Positions 51,664-59,850 of a stretch of 64,000 nt of DNA are shown here, in pieces. Under the pieces are notes generated by a model. It saw only the letters and a program-made list of their open reading frames with translations. It did no database searches and was not told the origin of the DNA. The stretch covers positions 8,282-72,281 of the forward strand of contig CAZGHS010000007.1 of assembly GCA_964525495.1 (NCBI GenBank). The letters run 5' to 3'. Made by a program: the position numbers and the translations under genes. The stretch comes from CAZGHS01 sp964525495 (GTDB lineage: Bacteria; Patescibacteriota; Microgenomatia; JALYQM01). How positions within the stretch are numbered: the stretch's first letter is position 1; the number at the start of each line of letters is the position of its first letter.

Positions 51664-52665
51664 ATGGCTGCCGTATCCCCTTCCTACAACGATCTCATCA
51701 AAAAACACGTTAGTGCCTCGCGTCATAAGACGGGGGCAGTACTTCGTTTTGATGGTATTGGAGACAAAGACATCTACAATCCTTCAATCATCGAGGACCA
51801 CGGCAAACTATACATCGCTGCTCGAGTCGAATCGCGTAATTCTGATTGGATGCTCGAAGATCAATACGACCCGCAGGTTATCTTTTTCGAAAAACAACAG
51901 TACGGACCATGGGTACCAGCCAAAAACGCGCCAGTGTTTGGTCCCATGGAAGATCCACACGCGACGTGGATCCACGACGAAAACGGCAAGAAAAAATTAA
52001 TTTTCGGTGGAGTAATCCTCGAGCGCACCAGCAATCCACCCACATACATCACCGTTTTCTATAAAGGTGACAGCATCTTCACACTGGAAAAAGAGCCCTT
52101 TGCTCAAGTCCGCATGATGAAAGATATCCGCCTCGTCGAACGCATTCACAAAAAAGAAATCATCATCTGCACACGTCCCATGATCAACGGCTTCCACACC
52201 GGCCGCATCGGAGTAACACGGATAGAGAAACTATCCGATCTCGCCACAGTTGATCTTGAGCAGGCAACACTCAATTTAAACCAAGTCGCACAAGGAACCT
52301 GGCTTGGAAGCAATCGACTCTATCTCATCGAAGACAAACAAACACGCAAAGAAAAAATCGGCGTACTCGGTCACATCGCTACAGTCGATCCGGACAACAT
52401 GCAACATTATGCTGCAATGGTCTTCACATTCGACGCAGACAAAGCTTTCGACAGCGAACAAGCAGACATCATTCCTCGCGTCATAGCTGTCAGAGAAGAT
52501 TTCGAGGACGCCCCTGCCAAACTCCCAACCCTCAAAGACGTAGTTTTTCCAGCGGGACTCGAACACCTCGACACTGGCATGGTCAAACTCTATACAGGCT
52601 TAAGCGACTCTCGCATTGGCACCATTCTCATCCCCGATCCATTCCACACAGAACGCAGTGCTTGA
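51664..52665 (+). CDS. DUF1861/GH130-clan protein
   Basis: 333 residues. Propeller-like repeats with YNPSIIEDHGKLYIAARVE, MEDPHATWIHDENGKK (keeping the Asp of the E-D-P motif), IIICTRPMINGFHTGRIG, and FPAGLEHLDTGMVKLYTGLSD with a final I-G-T-I-L. This is the DUF1861 pattern within the five-bladed glycosidase clan. Likely a glycan phosphorylase or hydrolase partner of the cluster. The gap of 63 bases upstream contains TAATAT/TAGACT sequences but no convincing promoter. Confidence 0.75.
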   Translation: MAAVSPSYNDLIKKHVSASRHKTGAVLRFDGIGDKDIYNPSIIEDHGKLYIAARVESRNSDWMLEDQYDPQVIFFEKQQYGPWVPAKNAPVFGPMEDPHATWIHDENGKKKLIFGGVILERTSNPPTYITVFYKGDSIFTLEKEPFAQVRMMKDIRLVERIHKKEIIICTRPMINGFHTGRIGVTRIEKLSDLATVDLEQATLNLNQVAQGTWLGSNRLYLIEDKQTRKEKIGVLGHIATVDPDNMQHYAAMVFTFDADKAFDSEQADIIPRVIAVREDFEDAPAKLPTLKDVVFPAGLEHLDTGMVKLYTGLSDSRIGTILIPDPFHTERSA

Positions 52666-52969
52666 TAGTCTAAATTTTTGCGAATTAAATACACTTATGC
52701 CGCGAGGACATCCGCTGCAGCTCTTTGTAGCGGCACTCAGCGCGTAACAAAGAGCGAATTTCTGTCAATACAATTCATTATCCTAAATTGCAAATATACA
52801 TTTATGGACCACAGTCTGAGCATCCGCAGCAAATAAAGTGTATTAAAAGCAAAAATTATATAAATCTACCTCTTTACACTTGCTTTAGACTATGAATAAA
52901 TATAACCCTAACGCAAATAAATGAGACCAATTCCAGTTAAAGTATTAATCATCATGCAAGGAGCTGCCC
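52666..52969 (+). other. Intergenic region with alternative hairpins
   Basis: No gene found. It holds a nine-base stem GCTCTTTGT (52720-52728)/ACAAAGAGC (52747-52755), which competes with CCGCT/AGCGG pairing (52712-52716/52729-52733). Neither is followed by a T run. A weak promoter may lie near 52873-52906 (TTTACA or TTGCTT and TATAAC). Confidence 0.4.
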
Positions 52970-53890
52970 ATGCATTCGCCGTACTATTTTTCACAAAAAC
53001 TAATTGACCGCTTCAACGCTGCCGTCTGGCGCGACCACGAAACCGGCCATATCTTCCTCATGCCTCGCGAAGTCAAGCGCGCGGGAGCACATGGTGAACC
53101 CGACAAAGGCACGCTTATCCTTCTTGAAATAGATCAGTCAGGCGAGATTATCCACGAAATGGAAGTCTGGAAACCGGAAAACGACGATCTTCACCTTGAA
53201 GATCCCCGAGCACTCGCGCTCTCAAACGGTCAAGTAATTCTCGGCCTTACAGCTGTCATCAAAGAAGATGAAAAATATAATCCATACCCTGCAGTTATCA
53301 CACTCGATACTCACACCTGGAAAAAAGTACTTCCACGACCGCTCGTCTACAAACACATCGGGCAAGGCAAAAATCTAACACCAATTAGCCAAGATACCTT
53401 TTTCTTCCGCAAAGAAGGACCAAACAACAGCCACAAGCTATACGTACTCAACTGGGACGGCAAAAACATGACCGATGCCGGAGATATCCACTTCTCACTC
53501 GACATTCCATGGGCAGAGTGGAGAATCGGCACCACCATGCCGCCGATCTGGGTAAACGAAAACGAAGCCTTATTACTCATCCACGGCATCAAGATTGAAA
53601 ATGGCAAATACGTGTACTCGCTTGGCCGCTCAAAACTCAAGAGAACAGACAACGTATACCATATCGAGGTTGACCACAATCCGATTCTCACCCCAGACGA
53701 CTTCGTCGCCAACGGCCAGTCTATGGTAGGCGAGCTCCATCCCGAGCTCAGACGCGTAGTATATTCCTGCGGAGGTGTAGTAAAACGACAAAACGACCAG
53801 GACGTGCTTTCATTGTTCACCAATGTAGGTGACAAACAGACCGTCGAAGTACCTTTCCAGCTTGCTCACTTAAAGCAAGGTTGGTGGTAA
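52970..53890 (+). CDS. GH130-clan glycosidase/phosphorylase-like protein
   Basis: 306 residues. Propeller pattern with FNAAVWRDHETGHIFLMPRE, LHLEDPRALALSNGQVILG (E-D-P-R kept, about residue 81), TPISQDTFFFRKEG, EWRIGTTMPPIWVNENEALLLIHG and VVYSCGG near the end. This third clan member is distinct from the two upstream. It has a real Shine-Dalgarno site (AAGGAG 52958-52963, six bases before the ATG) and a 304-base upstream region, so it is regulated separately from the rest of the cluster. Confidence 0.8.
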   Translation: MHSPYYFSQKLIDRFNAAVWRDHETGHIFLMPREVKRAGAHGEPDKGTLILLEIDQSGEIIHEMEVWKPENDDLHLEDPRALALSNGQVILGLTAVIKEDEKYNPYPAVITLDTHTWKKVLPRPLVYKHIGQGKNLTPISQDTFFFRKEGPNNSHKLYVLNWDGKNMTDAGDIHFSLDIPWAEWRIGTTMPPIWVNENEALLLIHGIKIENGKYVYSLGRSKLKRTDNVYHIEVDHNPILTPDDFVANGQSMVGELHPELRRVVYSCGGVVKRQNDQDVLSLFTNVGDKQTVEVPFQLAHLKQGWW

Positions 53891-53919
53891 CCAATTAGCT
53901 ATCTTTGCTTTTATTTTGG

Positions 53920-53925
53920 TATAAT
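53920..53925 (+). promoter_or_regulatory. Extended -10 of the histidine kinase operon
   Basis: TGGTATAAT (TG at 53917-53918, TATAAT 53920-53925). Start near 53932, leader of about 41 bases before ATG 53973; weak purine-rich site (GAAAAG) before the start. Confidence 0.5.
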
Positions 53926-53972
53926 ATAAAATTGCATTACAGTAAAAATGTAAAGAAAAGATATGGCAATGT

Positions 53973-55106
53973 ATGTTACAAAAAATAAACGACGTGGCCT
54001 TGAAGCTACTATCGCATCTAAATACCGAAGATACATACAAATTCATAGTTGAAGAAGCCGAACGTCTAGTAAAGGCCAAGCACGGCTCCATTTTCCTTGC
54101 CAAAAACAACTCATTACGCCGGGTATATAGCTCAAACACAGAATTAAATTCCATTCAAGCACGCAAAAAAGGCTACACGTACAGTGCCTTTAAAGAACGC
54201 AAACTCTTCATACTAAACGAAAACGACGTCGAAACTATTCATCCCAAACTCATCGATATGGGAATAAAAAGCGTGGTAATGGTACCGCTTTCCTATCACA
54301 AAAAATCCATAGGGGTACTCACACTCCAACTCACCAAGGAGCTGCAACAGGACGACGAACTCCTGGCCTTCTTAAAAATATTTGGAGCCATGGCAAGTTT
54401 AAAAATACGCAACAGCCAGCTACTTACTCAGACCAAAGAAGCCGTAGAACTACGTGACCTTTTCATCTCCCTCGCTTCGCATGAACTGCGAACTCCTATG
54501 ACAACTGTGTTTGGATATGCTCAGCTCTTAGAGCGAAAGCACAAAGACTCGGATCTAGCTAAAAAATTAGTTGAAGAATGTAAAAGATTAAATAATCTTA
54601 TAAGCGAGCTACTAGAAATAAACCAAATCAAAACAGGGAAGCTGCAATATAATATTCAAGATTTAGATATCAACAAAGTAGTAGACAAAGCTATTCAGTA
54701 CTTCAAGTTTGCCTACCCAAAACACAAAATTAAATTCAGCAATAAATTAGAAGAAGGCAAAACAAAACTCTTAGCTGATGAAGACAAGCTGACTCAGGTA
54801 CTCACTAACATATTAAATAATGCTCAAAAATTCTCTCCGCAGTCTGAGCCAATCCAAATAAAACTATTTACTGAGCGAGGAAAAATAAACATAACAATTC
54901 AAGACTTTGGAGAAGGCATTGATCCAGAAGACCTACCACACATCTTTAAAGGTTTCTATAAAGGCAAAAGCTCAAACAAACAAGGTATGGGACTCGGACT
55001 CTTTCTGGCAAAGGAGATTATAACCAAACACCATGGCCAGCTCACCATCAAATCCGAAAAGCAAAAAGGTACCACAGTAAAAATTAAACTGCCCTTTATA
55101 CGCTAA
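53973..55106 (+). CDS. Soluble GAF-type sensor histidine kinase
   Basis: 377 residues, no membrane helix. GAF-like domain at about 1-140 (KHGSIFLAKN, VVMVPLSYHKKSIGVLTLQL). HisKA with phospho-accepting His in FISLASHELRTPM (about residue 170). HATPase: N-box NILNNAQKFSP, DFGEGIDPEDLPHIFKGFY and GMGLGLFLAKEI. No response regulator is adjacent. The next gene begins on the last base of the stop (TAATG), so kinase and P-loop protein are co-translated. The GAF domain may sense a small molecule or redox state inside the cell. Confidence 0.92.
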   Translation: MLQKINDVALKLLSHLNTEDTYKFIVEEAERLVKAKHGSIFLAKNNSLRRVYSSNTELNSIQARKKGYTYSAFKERKLFILNENDVETIHPKLIDMGIKSVVMVPLSYHKKSIGVLTLQLTKELQQDDELLAFLKIFGAMASLKIRNSQLLTQTKEAVELRDLFISLASHELRTPMTTVFGYAQLLERKHKDSDLAKKLVEECKRLNNLISELLEINQIKTGKLQYNIQDLDINKVVDKAIQYFKFAYPKHKIKFSNKLEEGKTKLLADEDKLTQVLTNILNNAQKFSPQSEPIQIKLFTERGKINITIQDFGEGIDPEDLPHIFKGFYKGKSSNKQGMGLGLFLAKEIITKHHGQLTIKSEKQKGTTVKIKLPFIR

Positions 55107-56086
55107 TGTCAGAACTTGTATTATCTCAACTACAATCCTTAGGTCAAAGTTACCCTATTCGAGATAACTTAGCTGCTGTACCAGATTTTTGCGGTATCCA
55201 ATCAGGCAAAGAATTCGATAAAGCAATTGCAGATCACGAACGAACGAATCCTCGTACTGTCGTGATAATATTTGGCGAGCCTGTAACCGCCAAAACAACA
55301 TTGATCGGAGAATTAGCGAAGAGACGGGATACCCTACTCTCGCGAAGACGGCGCATCTACATGCCCTGGGGTGGTGAAATGCTTGTATCAACAGGAGGGG
55401 ATCCAAAAAAGTTCGGCACACTAACAAAAGAGGGCTTCCTAGAAACATCCAAAAGTTATGAAGCGAGAGTGCGTAGAATACTAGAAGACCCTAACATAGA
55501 GAACATTACTGTCTTTTGTAAAGTACCTGCTGTCACGGCGCATGCTGGATACCACCGGGCTACACGTGTTCTCACGCACGTTGCACACGACCACGACGCA
55601 TTTGTCGCTTCAATCATAGTTCCTGAAGCAGATCGTAGGGGATATATTCAGCTTCTCAGGAGCATCCATGAACTAAAAAGCCCTTTAGATACAGCAGGCA
55701 AGAAGCAACTAAAAGATATCCTTAAAGAATTTGGCATGACAGTTCCGGGAGGTCTCAACCACGACGAAATTCTCCATGGACTCCAAATGGATGGCGCAAC
55801 CGAACATGCAGTAGGAGTGATCAAGCAACAGGTCAATCAAGCAATAATAAATTTAAAGCAGAGAGGGACTTTACCTGGTCAAATTCCAACTATGGAAGAA
55901 CTCAATACTGACGATGATCTACGAACGACTGAAGTAACAGAATATCTAAAATGGCTACTTAACGCCGCATATAACATAAAGCCCGAGCGAAGATTTCTTC
56001 CCATTAACTACACTATATACGGCAAAATAAAGTTATACCAAAAAGAATTGGATAAAATTAATCATTACAAACACCTTCCAAACTAA
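55106..56086 (+). CDS. P-loop NTPase-like protein coupled to the histidine kinase
   Basis: 326 residues. VVIIFGEPVTAKTTLIGEL (about 51-69) looks like a Walker A with Ala in place of the usual second Gly (GEPVTAKTT), as in some kinases of small substrates. A Walker-B-like VFCKVPAV strand follows near 137; the rest is helical. Family not recognised; a zeta-toxin- or adenylylsulfate-kinase-like fold is possible but unproven. The ATG overlaps the kinase stop by one base. The pairing suggests an effector of the sensor, replacing a response regulator; this is inference. Confidence 0.55.
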   Translation: MSELVLSQLQSLGQSYPIRDNLAAVPDFCGIQSGKEFDKAIADHERTNPRTVVIIFGEPVTAKTTLIGELAKRRDTLLSRRRRIYMPWGGEMLVSTGGDPKKFGTLTKEGFLETSKSYEARVRRILEDPNIENITVFCKVPAVTAHAGYHRATRVLTHVAHDHDAFVASIIVPEADRRGYIQLLRSIHELKSPLDTAGKKQLKDILKEFGMTVPGGLNHDEILHGLQMDGATEHAVGVIKQQVNQAIINLKQRGTLPGQIPTMEELNTDDDLRTTEVTEYLKWLLNAAYNIKPERRFLPINYTIYGKIKLYQKELDKINHYKHLPN

Positions 56087-56089
56087 AGC

Positions 56090-56118
56090 TTGCAACTAAC
56101 TGAAAATAATGTTACAAT
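56090..56118 (+). promoter_or_regulatory. Promoter of the small membrane protein at 56151
   Basis: TTGCAA (56090-56095), 17 bases, TACAAT (56113-56118). Start near 56125, 26-base leader. Confidence 0.55.
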
Positions 56119-56135
56119 AATGATATAACATTATT
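56105..56135 (+). promoter_or_regulatory. Perfect 10-base inverted repeat over the -10 (operator candidate)
   Basis: AATAATGTTA (56105-56114) and TAACATTATT (56126-56135), 11-base spacer, with the -10 inside the left arm and spacer. Either a repressor operator or a 5' hairpin. Confidence 0.5.
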
Positions 56136-56150
56136 AAATATCAATGCATT

Positions 56151-56351
56151 ATGATCATTAAAGAACTGTCCATCTTCACAGTACATTTCATCATCGGCAC
56201 CGCAGTTGTATATCTCGGTATGATTGTCATGAGAATAATCCAAGAAGTAGGGAACACAACCATGCTTCAGCAACTACTAGTTTACGTTTTACTCGGCGCA
56301 ATGATTGTCACTTATCTCAGAATATACATCTCCACAAAATTCCAGGTATAA
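56151..56351 (+). CDS. Small two-helix membrane protein
   Basis: 66 residues with two helices (about 7-27 and 38-58). Not recognised; similar in feel to PsiE-type phosphate-starvation proteins but far shorter. It has a promoter with an overlapping palindrome. Its stop codon lies in the TATAAT that serves the next gene. Confidence 0.6.
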   Translation: MIIKELSIFTVHFIIGTAVVYLGMIVMRIIQEVGNTTMLQQLLVYVLLGAMIVTYLRIYISTKFQV

Positions 56352-56352
56352 T
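56347..56352 (+). promoter_or_regulatory. -10 element of the DUF2079 gene
   Basis: TATAAT, eight bases, ATG 56361; it includes the stop codon of the preceding gene. Confidence 0.5.
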
Positions 56353-56360
56353 ACCAAGTA

Positions 56361-57767
56361 ATGGCAAAATTCAAGAAAATATTTCTCGTATCGTTCTTTT
56401 CAGCCTTTAGCATTGCCTTCATACTCATATCGTTACATCGATACAACAGTGGAGAGCTCTTCTACTACGACTTCGGAATCTTCGGACATATCATCTGGCA
56501 GCTATCTCGCTTCCAGATCCCATATATCAATCATCTCGTCCTTGGAAATGTGATGTTCCTGGGTGATCACTTCAATCCAAGTCTTGTCCTCATTGCACCA
56601 CTGTTCTGGATTACCTCAGATCTTCGCATCCTTCTAATAGAGCAGGCGATAGCAACCGTAATAGCAGCAGCACTTATATACAAAATCGGCAAAAAAATGA
56701 ATCTCACGTCTCTCATAGCCTTCGCCACATCCGTAGCCTATCTCTTATTTGCCGGTGTTCAAAACCCACTCGTCACTGACTGGCACCCTGAGTCCACGGC
56801 AGCAGTTTTTCTCCTCGCCTTCGTTTACTCACTCATCGCCAAACAAAAAAGAATATACACCATTCTTTTCTTAGTAATTTTTCTAGGATTCAAAGAGAGC
56901 AATGCAGCCACCGCACTTTTTGTCTTTTTCTGGCTCTTCATCATCTTCAGGGACAAACGTAAAGAGATCGCTATCTATACCGTATCAAGCATTATATATT
57001 TTCTCATCATCACCAGACTCGTCATGCCTGAGATAGCGCAACACGAATATATGTACACTCCAAGCCCACCATCAAACCCCATACAGCTCGTACAAAACTA
57101 CACCAACTCTCCACAAAAACAAACACTCATCTACCAGTCATTTATTTCCTTCGGCTTCGTCCCTATACTCTCCGGTGCAGCGCTCCTGATGCCCTTGGCA
57201 GAGCTCGGTATCCGACTTGCTCCCAATGGCACAATTTTCAACAATATCTCCCTTGGTCAGCACTACAACGTCTTACTCGGCGTATTGCTCTCACTCGCGA
57301 CACTCCAATCTTTCATATATATCCACCGCTACAGCAAAGACAAAAAATATATTACATATATCGCAACCGCAGTGCTTGTCCTCGGCTCGCTCTACACCAC
57401 TCGCAAGATCACACAAACACCGATCAACCTCGTTATCAACCCACTATTCTATTCACAACTCGCACCAAACAAAAAAATTCAAGAGATTCAGCAAAAAGTC
57501 CCGCGTACCGGCACAGTCATGTCCCACAATAATATCTTGCCGTATCTCATCAACCGCACAGACAAGGTATATATGCTCAAAGACACGTTCGAACCTGACA
57601 AGCCAGACATCATAGTCATCGACCTACAAACAGACGCAAATCCAAACAATTATTACGGCTCTGGCCGCGAGATAGCTGAAGCAGTCATCACCAAATTAAA
57701 AACCAGCGACACATACACAAAACTCGAAACCCAAGACCAGTCCCTATATATTTATAGGCGAAAATAA
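56361..57767 (+). CDS. DUF2079 polytopic membrane protein
   Basis: 468 residues. After the first helix comes the family motif YYDFGIFGHIIWQLSR (about 35-50), HFNPSLVLIAPLFW and TDWHPES (about 135-141), all typical of DUF2079, a GT-C-like family. About ten helices and a soluble C-terminal part of about 95 residues. Probably a membrane sugar transferase or flippase-related protein for surface glycans. It has its own -10; a large inverted-repeat element begins six bases after its stop. Confidence 0.85.
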   Translation: MAKFKKIFLVSFFSAFSIAFILISLHRYNSGELFYYDFGIFGHIIWQLSRFQIPYINHLVLGNVMFLGDHFNPSLVLIAPLFWITSDLRILLIEQAIATVIAAALIYKIGKKMNLTSLIAFATSVAYLLFAGVQNPLVTDWHPESTAAVFLLAFVYSLIAKQKRIYTILFLVIFLGFKESNAATALFVFFWLFIIFRDKRKEIAIYTVSSIIYFLIITRLVMPEIAQHEYMYTPSPPSNPIQLVQNYTNSPQKQTLIYQSFISFGFVPILSGAALLMPLAELGIRLAPNGTIFNNISLGQHYNVLLGVLLSLATLQSFIYIHRYSKDKKYITYIATAVLVLGSLYTTRKITQTPINLVINPLFYSQLAPNKKIQEIQQKVPRTGTVMSHNNILPYLINRTDKVYMLKDTFEPDKPDIIVIDLQTDANPNNYYGSGREIAEAVITKLKTSDTYTKLETQDQSLYIYRRK

Positions 57768-57773
57768 AGAAAG

Positions 57774-57900
57774 TTTTAAAACTATTGCAGACATATTTAA
57801 AGGCGACCTTCATCGACATACAATTTTGTCGATGCAGAGTTTCTACGCGCATATATTGCGCGAAACGAGTCGATGTAAATATGTCCAAATAGTTTTAGAG
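57774..57900. other. 127-base multibranched inverted-repeat element (ncRNA or MITE candidate)
   Basis: Outer helix AAAACTATT (57778-57786)/AATAGTTTT (57888-57896), extendable outward by T-A and G-U pairs, then GACATATTTA (57790-57799)/TAAATATGTC (57876-57885) after a small internal loop. Inside are three hairpins: AAGG-CGA-CCTT (57800-57810), CATCGACA/TGTCGATG (57811-57818/57827-57834), and GTTT-cta-CGCGCA/TGCGCG-AAAC (57839-57851/57857-57866). A second TCGATG at 57870 could compete for CATCGA. No ORF and no target-site duplication visible. It ends just before the hflX promoter. Confidence 0.6.
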
Positions 57901-57918
57901 GTTCTTGATACTCCTTGA

Positions 57919-57924
57919 TATAAT
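57919..57924 (+). promoter_or_regulatory. -10 element of hflX
   Basis: TATAAT, six bases, ATG 57931: leaderless arrangement. The expected -35 position falls at the right edge of the inverted-repeat element. Confidence 0.6.
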
Positions 57925-57930
57925 AAGGCA

Positions 57931-59040
57931 ATGGGAGACACAAGAAACTTCATCATTGTCCATCTTATTCCGCCTGACAGCTCTCCTGAAGAAGCTGAAA
58001 AAAGTTTGGAAGAAGCCAAGTCGCTTATCACGACATTTGGTGGTGCCACAGTAGTCAAAATAATGCAAAAGCGCGACTACCCAGACAACGACACCTATGT
58101 CGGCAAAGGCAAAGCACAGGAAATAGCTGACGCAGCAAAATCAGAAAAAGCCCAAGTCGTCGTACTCAACGGCATCGTCAAACCTGGCCAGATCTTCAAT
58201 CTCCAACGCTTCATCACAGGCGGAAAAGAAGACGTTCACGTCTGGGATCGTGTCGATCTCATTCTCAATATTTTCAATAAACACGCCAACACGGCAGAAG
58301 CCAAACTTCAGATCGAACTCGCCCGCATGCGTCACATGGGACCTCGTGTCTACGGTCTCGGAGGCACTGTCCTCTCCAGACAAGGCGGCGGTATCGGTAC
58401 ACGCGGTATCGGCGAAACCAATATCGAAATTATGAAGCGCCATTGGCGCGACCAGATCAAACAAACACAAGACAAGCTCAAACGTCTCACCGCCGAACGC
58501 GAAAAACAAATTGCCCGACGCAAAGAACTCGGTCTCAAAACAGTCTCAATCGTCGGATACACCAACGCAGGCAAAACATCACTCTTCAATCTACTCTCCA
58601 AGAAAAAGAAACTCGTCGAAGACGCACTCTTCGCCACTCTCGACAGTACAGTGGGCGAGCTCTACATCCCATCACTCCAATCGACCATCCTCATCTCTGA
58701 CACCATCGGATTCATCCAAAACCTACCTCCGGCACTCATCGACGCATTCAAGTCTACACTTCTCGAATCCGTCCATGCACATATTCTCGTCCACGTCATC
58801 GACATCTCAGATCCGTCCCGCGAACAAAAGATCCAAGCTGTCGAAGAAATCCTTACAGATCTCAACGTAGAGAACAAAAAACGTATCTATGTTTTCAACA
58901 AAACAGACAATATAGCAGACCTAGACCAAATCCAATACGAACTCACAGAAAAATACAAAGAACACTCACCAGTCTTCATCTCCGTAAACAACAAACAGAA
59001 TATAGATCAACTCGTTCAAACAATCGAGCAGTTTATATAA
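57931..59040 (+). CDS. hflX: GTPase HflX
   Basis: 369 residues. N-terminal HflX domain with TYVGKGKAQEI (about 51-61), RVDLILNIFNKHANTAEAKLQ and the glycine-rich GGIGTRGIGETNIE linker, then the GTPase domain: G1 GYTNAGKTSLF (about 209-219), G2 Thr in DSTVG, G3 DTIGFIQNLP, G4 NKTD. HflX binds 50S and 70S ribosomes and can split stalled ribosomes. No extra C-terminal domain. A TATAAT lies six bases before the ATG. Confidence 0.96.
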   Translation: MGDTRNFIIVHLIPPDSSPEEAEKSLEEAKSLITTFGGATVVKIMQKRDYPDNDTYVGKGKAQEIADAAKSEKAQVVVLNGIVKPGQIFNLQRFITGGKEDVHVWDRVDLILNIFNKHANTAEAKLQIELARMRHMGPRVYGLGGTVLSRQGGGIGTRGIGETNIEIMKRHWRDQIKQTQDKLKRLTAEREKQIARRKELGLKTVSIVGYTNAGKTSLFNLLSKKKKLVEDALFATLDSTVGELYIPSLQSTILISDTIGFIQNLPPALIDAFKSTLLESVHAHILVHVIDISDPSREQKIQAVEEILTDLNVENKKRIYVFNKTDNIADLDQIQYELTEKYKEHSPVFISVNNKQNIDQLVQTIEQFI

Positions 59041-59047
59041 ATCCTAT

Positions 59048-59076
59048 TTGACGTACAAAGCACAATAACAGATAAT
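59048..59076 (+). promoter_or_regulatory. Promoter of the GH25-like gene
   Basis: TTGACG (59048-59053), 17 bases, GATAAT (59071-59076), six bases, GTG 59083. It supports a GTG start on a leaderless mRNA. Confidence 0.65.
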
Positions 59077-59082
59077 CATCCC

Positions 59083-59832
59083 GTGTTACGCCATGCCCGC
59101 ATTTTCGAAAAAGTGTTGCACTCATGCATACTGACACTCCTTCTCACCCCGTTACTCTTCACTACAACAGGTATGACATCAAGTGCTTTTCGAGTCGATA
59201 CTATCGGCTACGATATTTCGTACCCACAATGCGATAAAGAGTATCCAGAATATCCTGCTTATGCAATTATTGGAGTGAATGGCGGACGGCCATTTACAGA
59301 CAATAAATGCTTTGAACATCAAGCCAAATGGGCACGTAAAAGTTTTGCTCCTCTCTCTGTCTACCAAAACCTCAGCTTCATCAGCCTCCGTGCAGTTGAA
59401 TACACACTCAAAGGTCCGTATGACTGTTCACCTATCGATCAGGCTTGCCTCTCATACAACTTCGGCTATCAAGCATCGAAATATGCGCACGAGAAAGTAA
59501 AACTAGCAGATATGAGACCTCGCCAATGGTGGCTAGATATTGAAACCATGAATACTTGGTCTGAAGATAAAACTCTGAACCAAGCAGTGATCCAAGGAGC
59601 AATAGACTATCATAAGGAACAAAATCATAATCTGGGCATCTACTCTACAGGGTACCAATGGAATGTCATCGCGGGGAACTTCAAACCAGGGTTACCTGCC
59701 TGGGTCGCAGGAGGGAAAAATCGGGCGAACGCGCCTACCAAATGTGAAGATCAACATGCCTTTACTGGTGGCGAGGTACAAATGGTCCAATACATCAAAG
59801 ACAATTTCGACCACAATCATCAATGTGGATAA
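59083..59832 (+). CDS. Secreted GH25-like / DUF1906-type glycoside hydrolase
   Basis: 249 residues from GTG 59083. N-terminal signal helix (about 15-32) then a TIM-barrel pattern: DTIGYDISYPQCD (about 42-54), AIIGVNGGRPF, the acidic WWLDIETMNTW (about 145-155), GIYSTGYQW and the final W-V-A-G. This is like GH25 lysozymes and Rv2525c-type enzymes; the D-I-E at the end of beta-4 is the usual catalytic position. Six or more cysteines suggest disulfides outside the cell. Possible role in cell-wall turnover or attack on a host cell wall. Confidence 0.75.
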   Translation: MLRHARIFEKVLHSCILTLLLTPLLFTTTGMTSSAFRVDTIGYDISYPQCDKEYPEYPAYAIIGVNGGRPFTDNKCFEHQAKWARKSFAPLSVYQNLSFISLRAVEYTLKGPYDCSPIDQACLSYNFGYQASKYAHEKVKLADMRPRQWWLDIETMNTWSEDKTLNQAVIQGAIDYHKEQNHNLGIYSTGYQWNVIAGNFKPGLPAWVAGGKNRANAPTKCEDQHAFTGGEVQMVQYIKDNFDHNHQCG

Positions 59833-59835
59833 TGC

Positions 59836-59841
59836 TATAGT
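59836..59841 (+). promoter_or_regulatory. Extended -10 of the Nramp-like gene
   Basis: TGCTATAGT (TATAGT 59836-59841), nine bases, ATG 59851, 4 bases after the preceding stop. Confidence 0.45.
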
Positions 59842-59850
59842 AATATAAAG

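Noticed and set aside
57774..57900. Simple intrinsic terminator for the DUF2079 gene
   Set aside because: The closing helix is AT-rich, encloses three hairpins and is not followed by a T tract.
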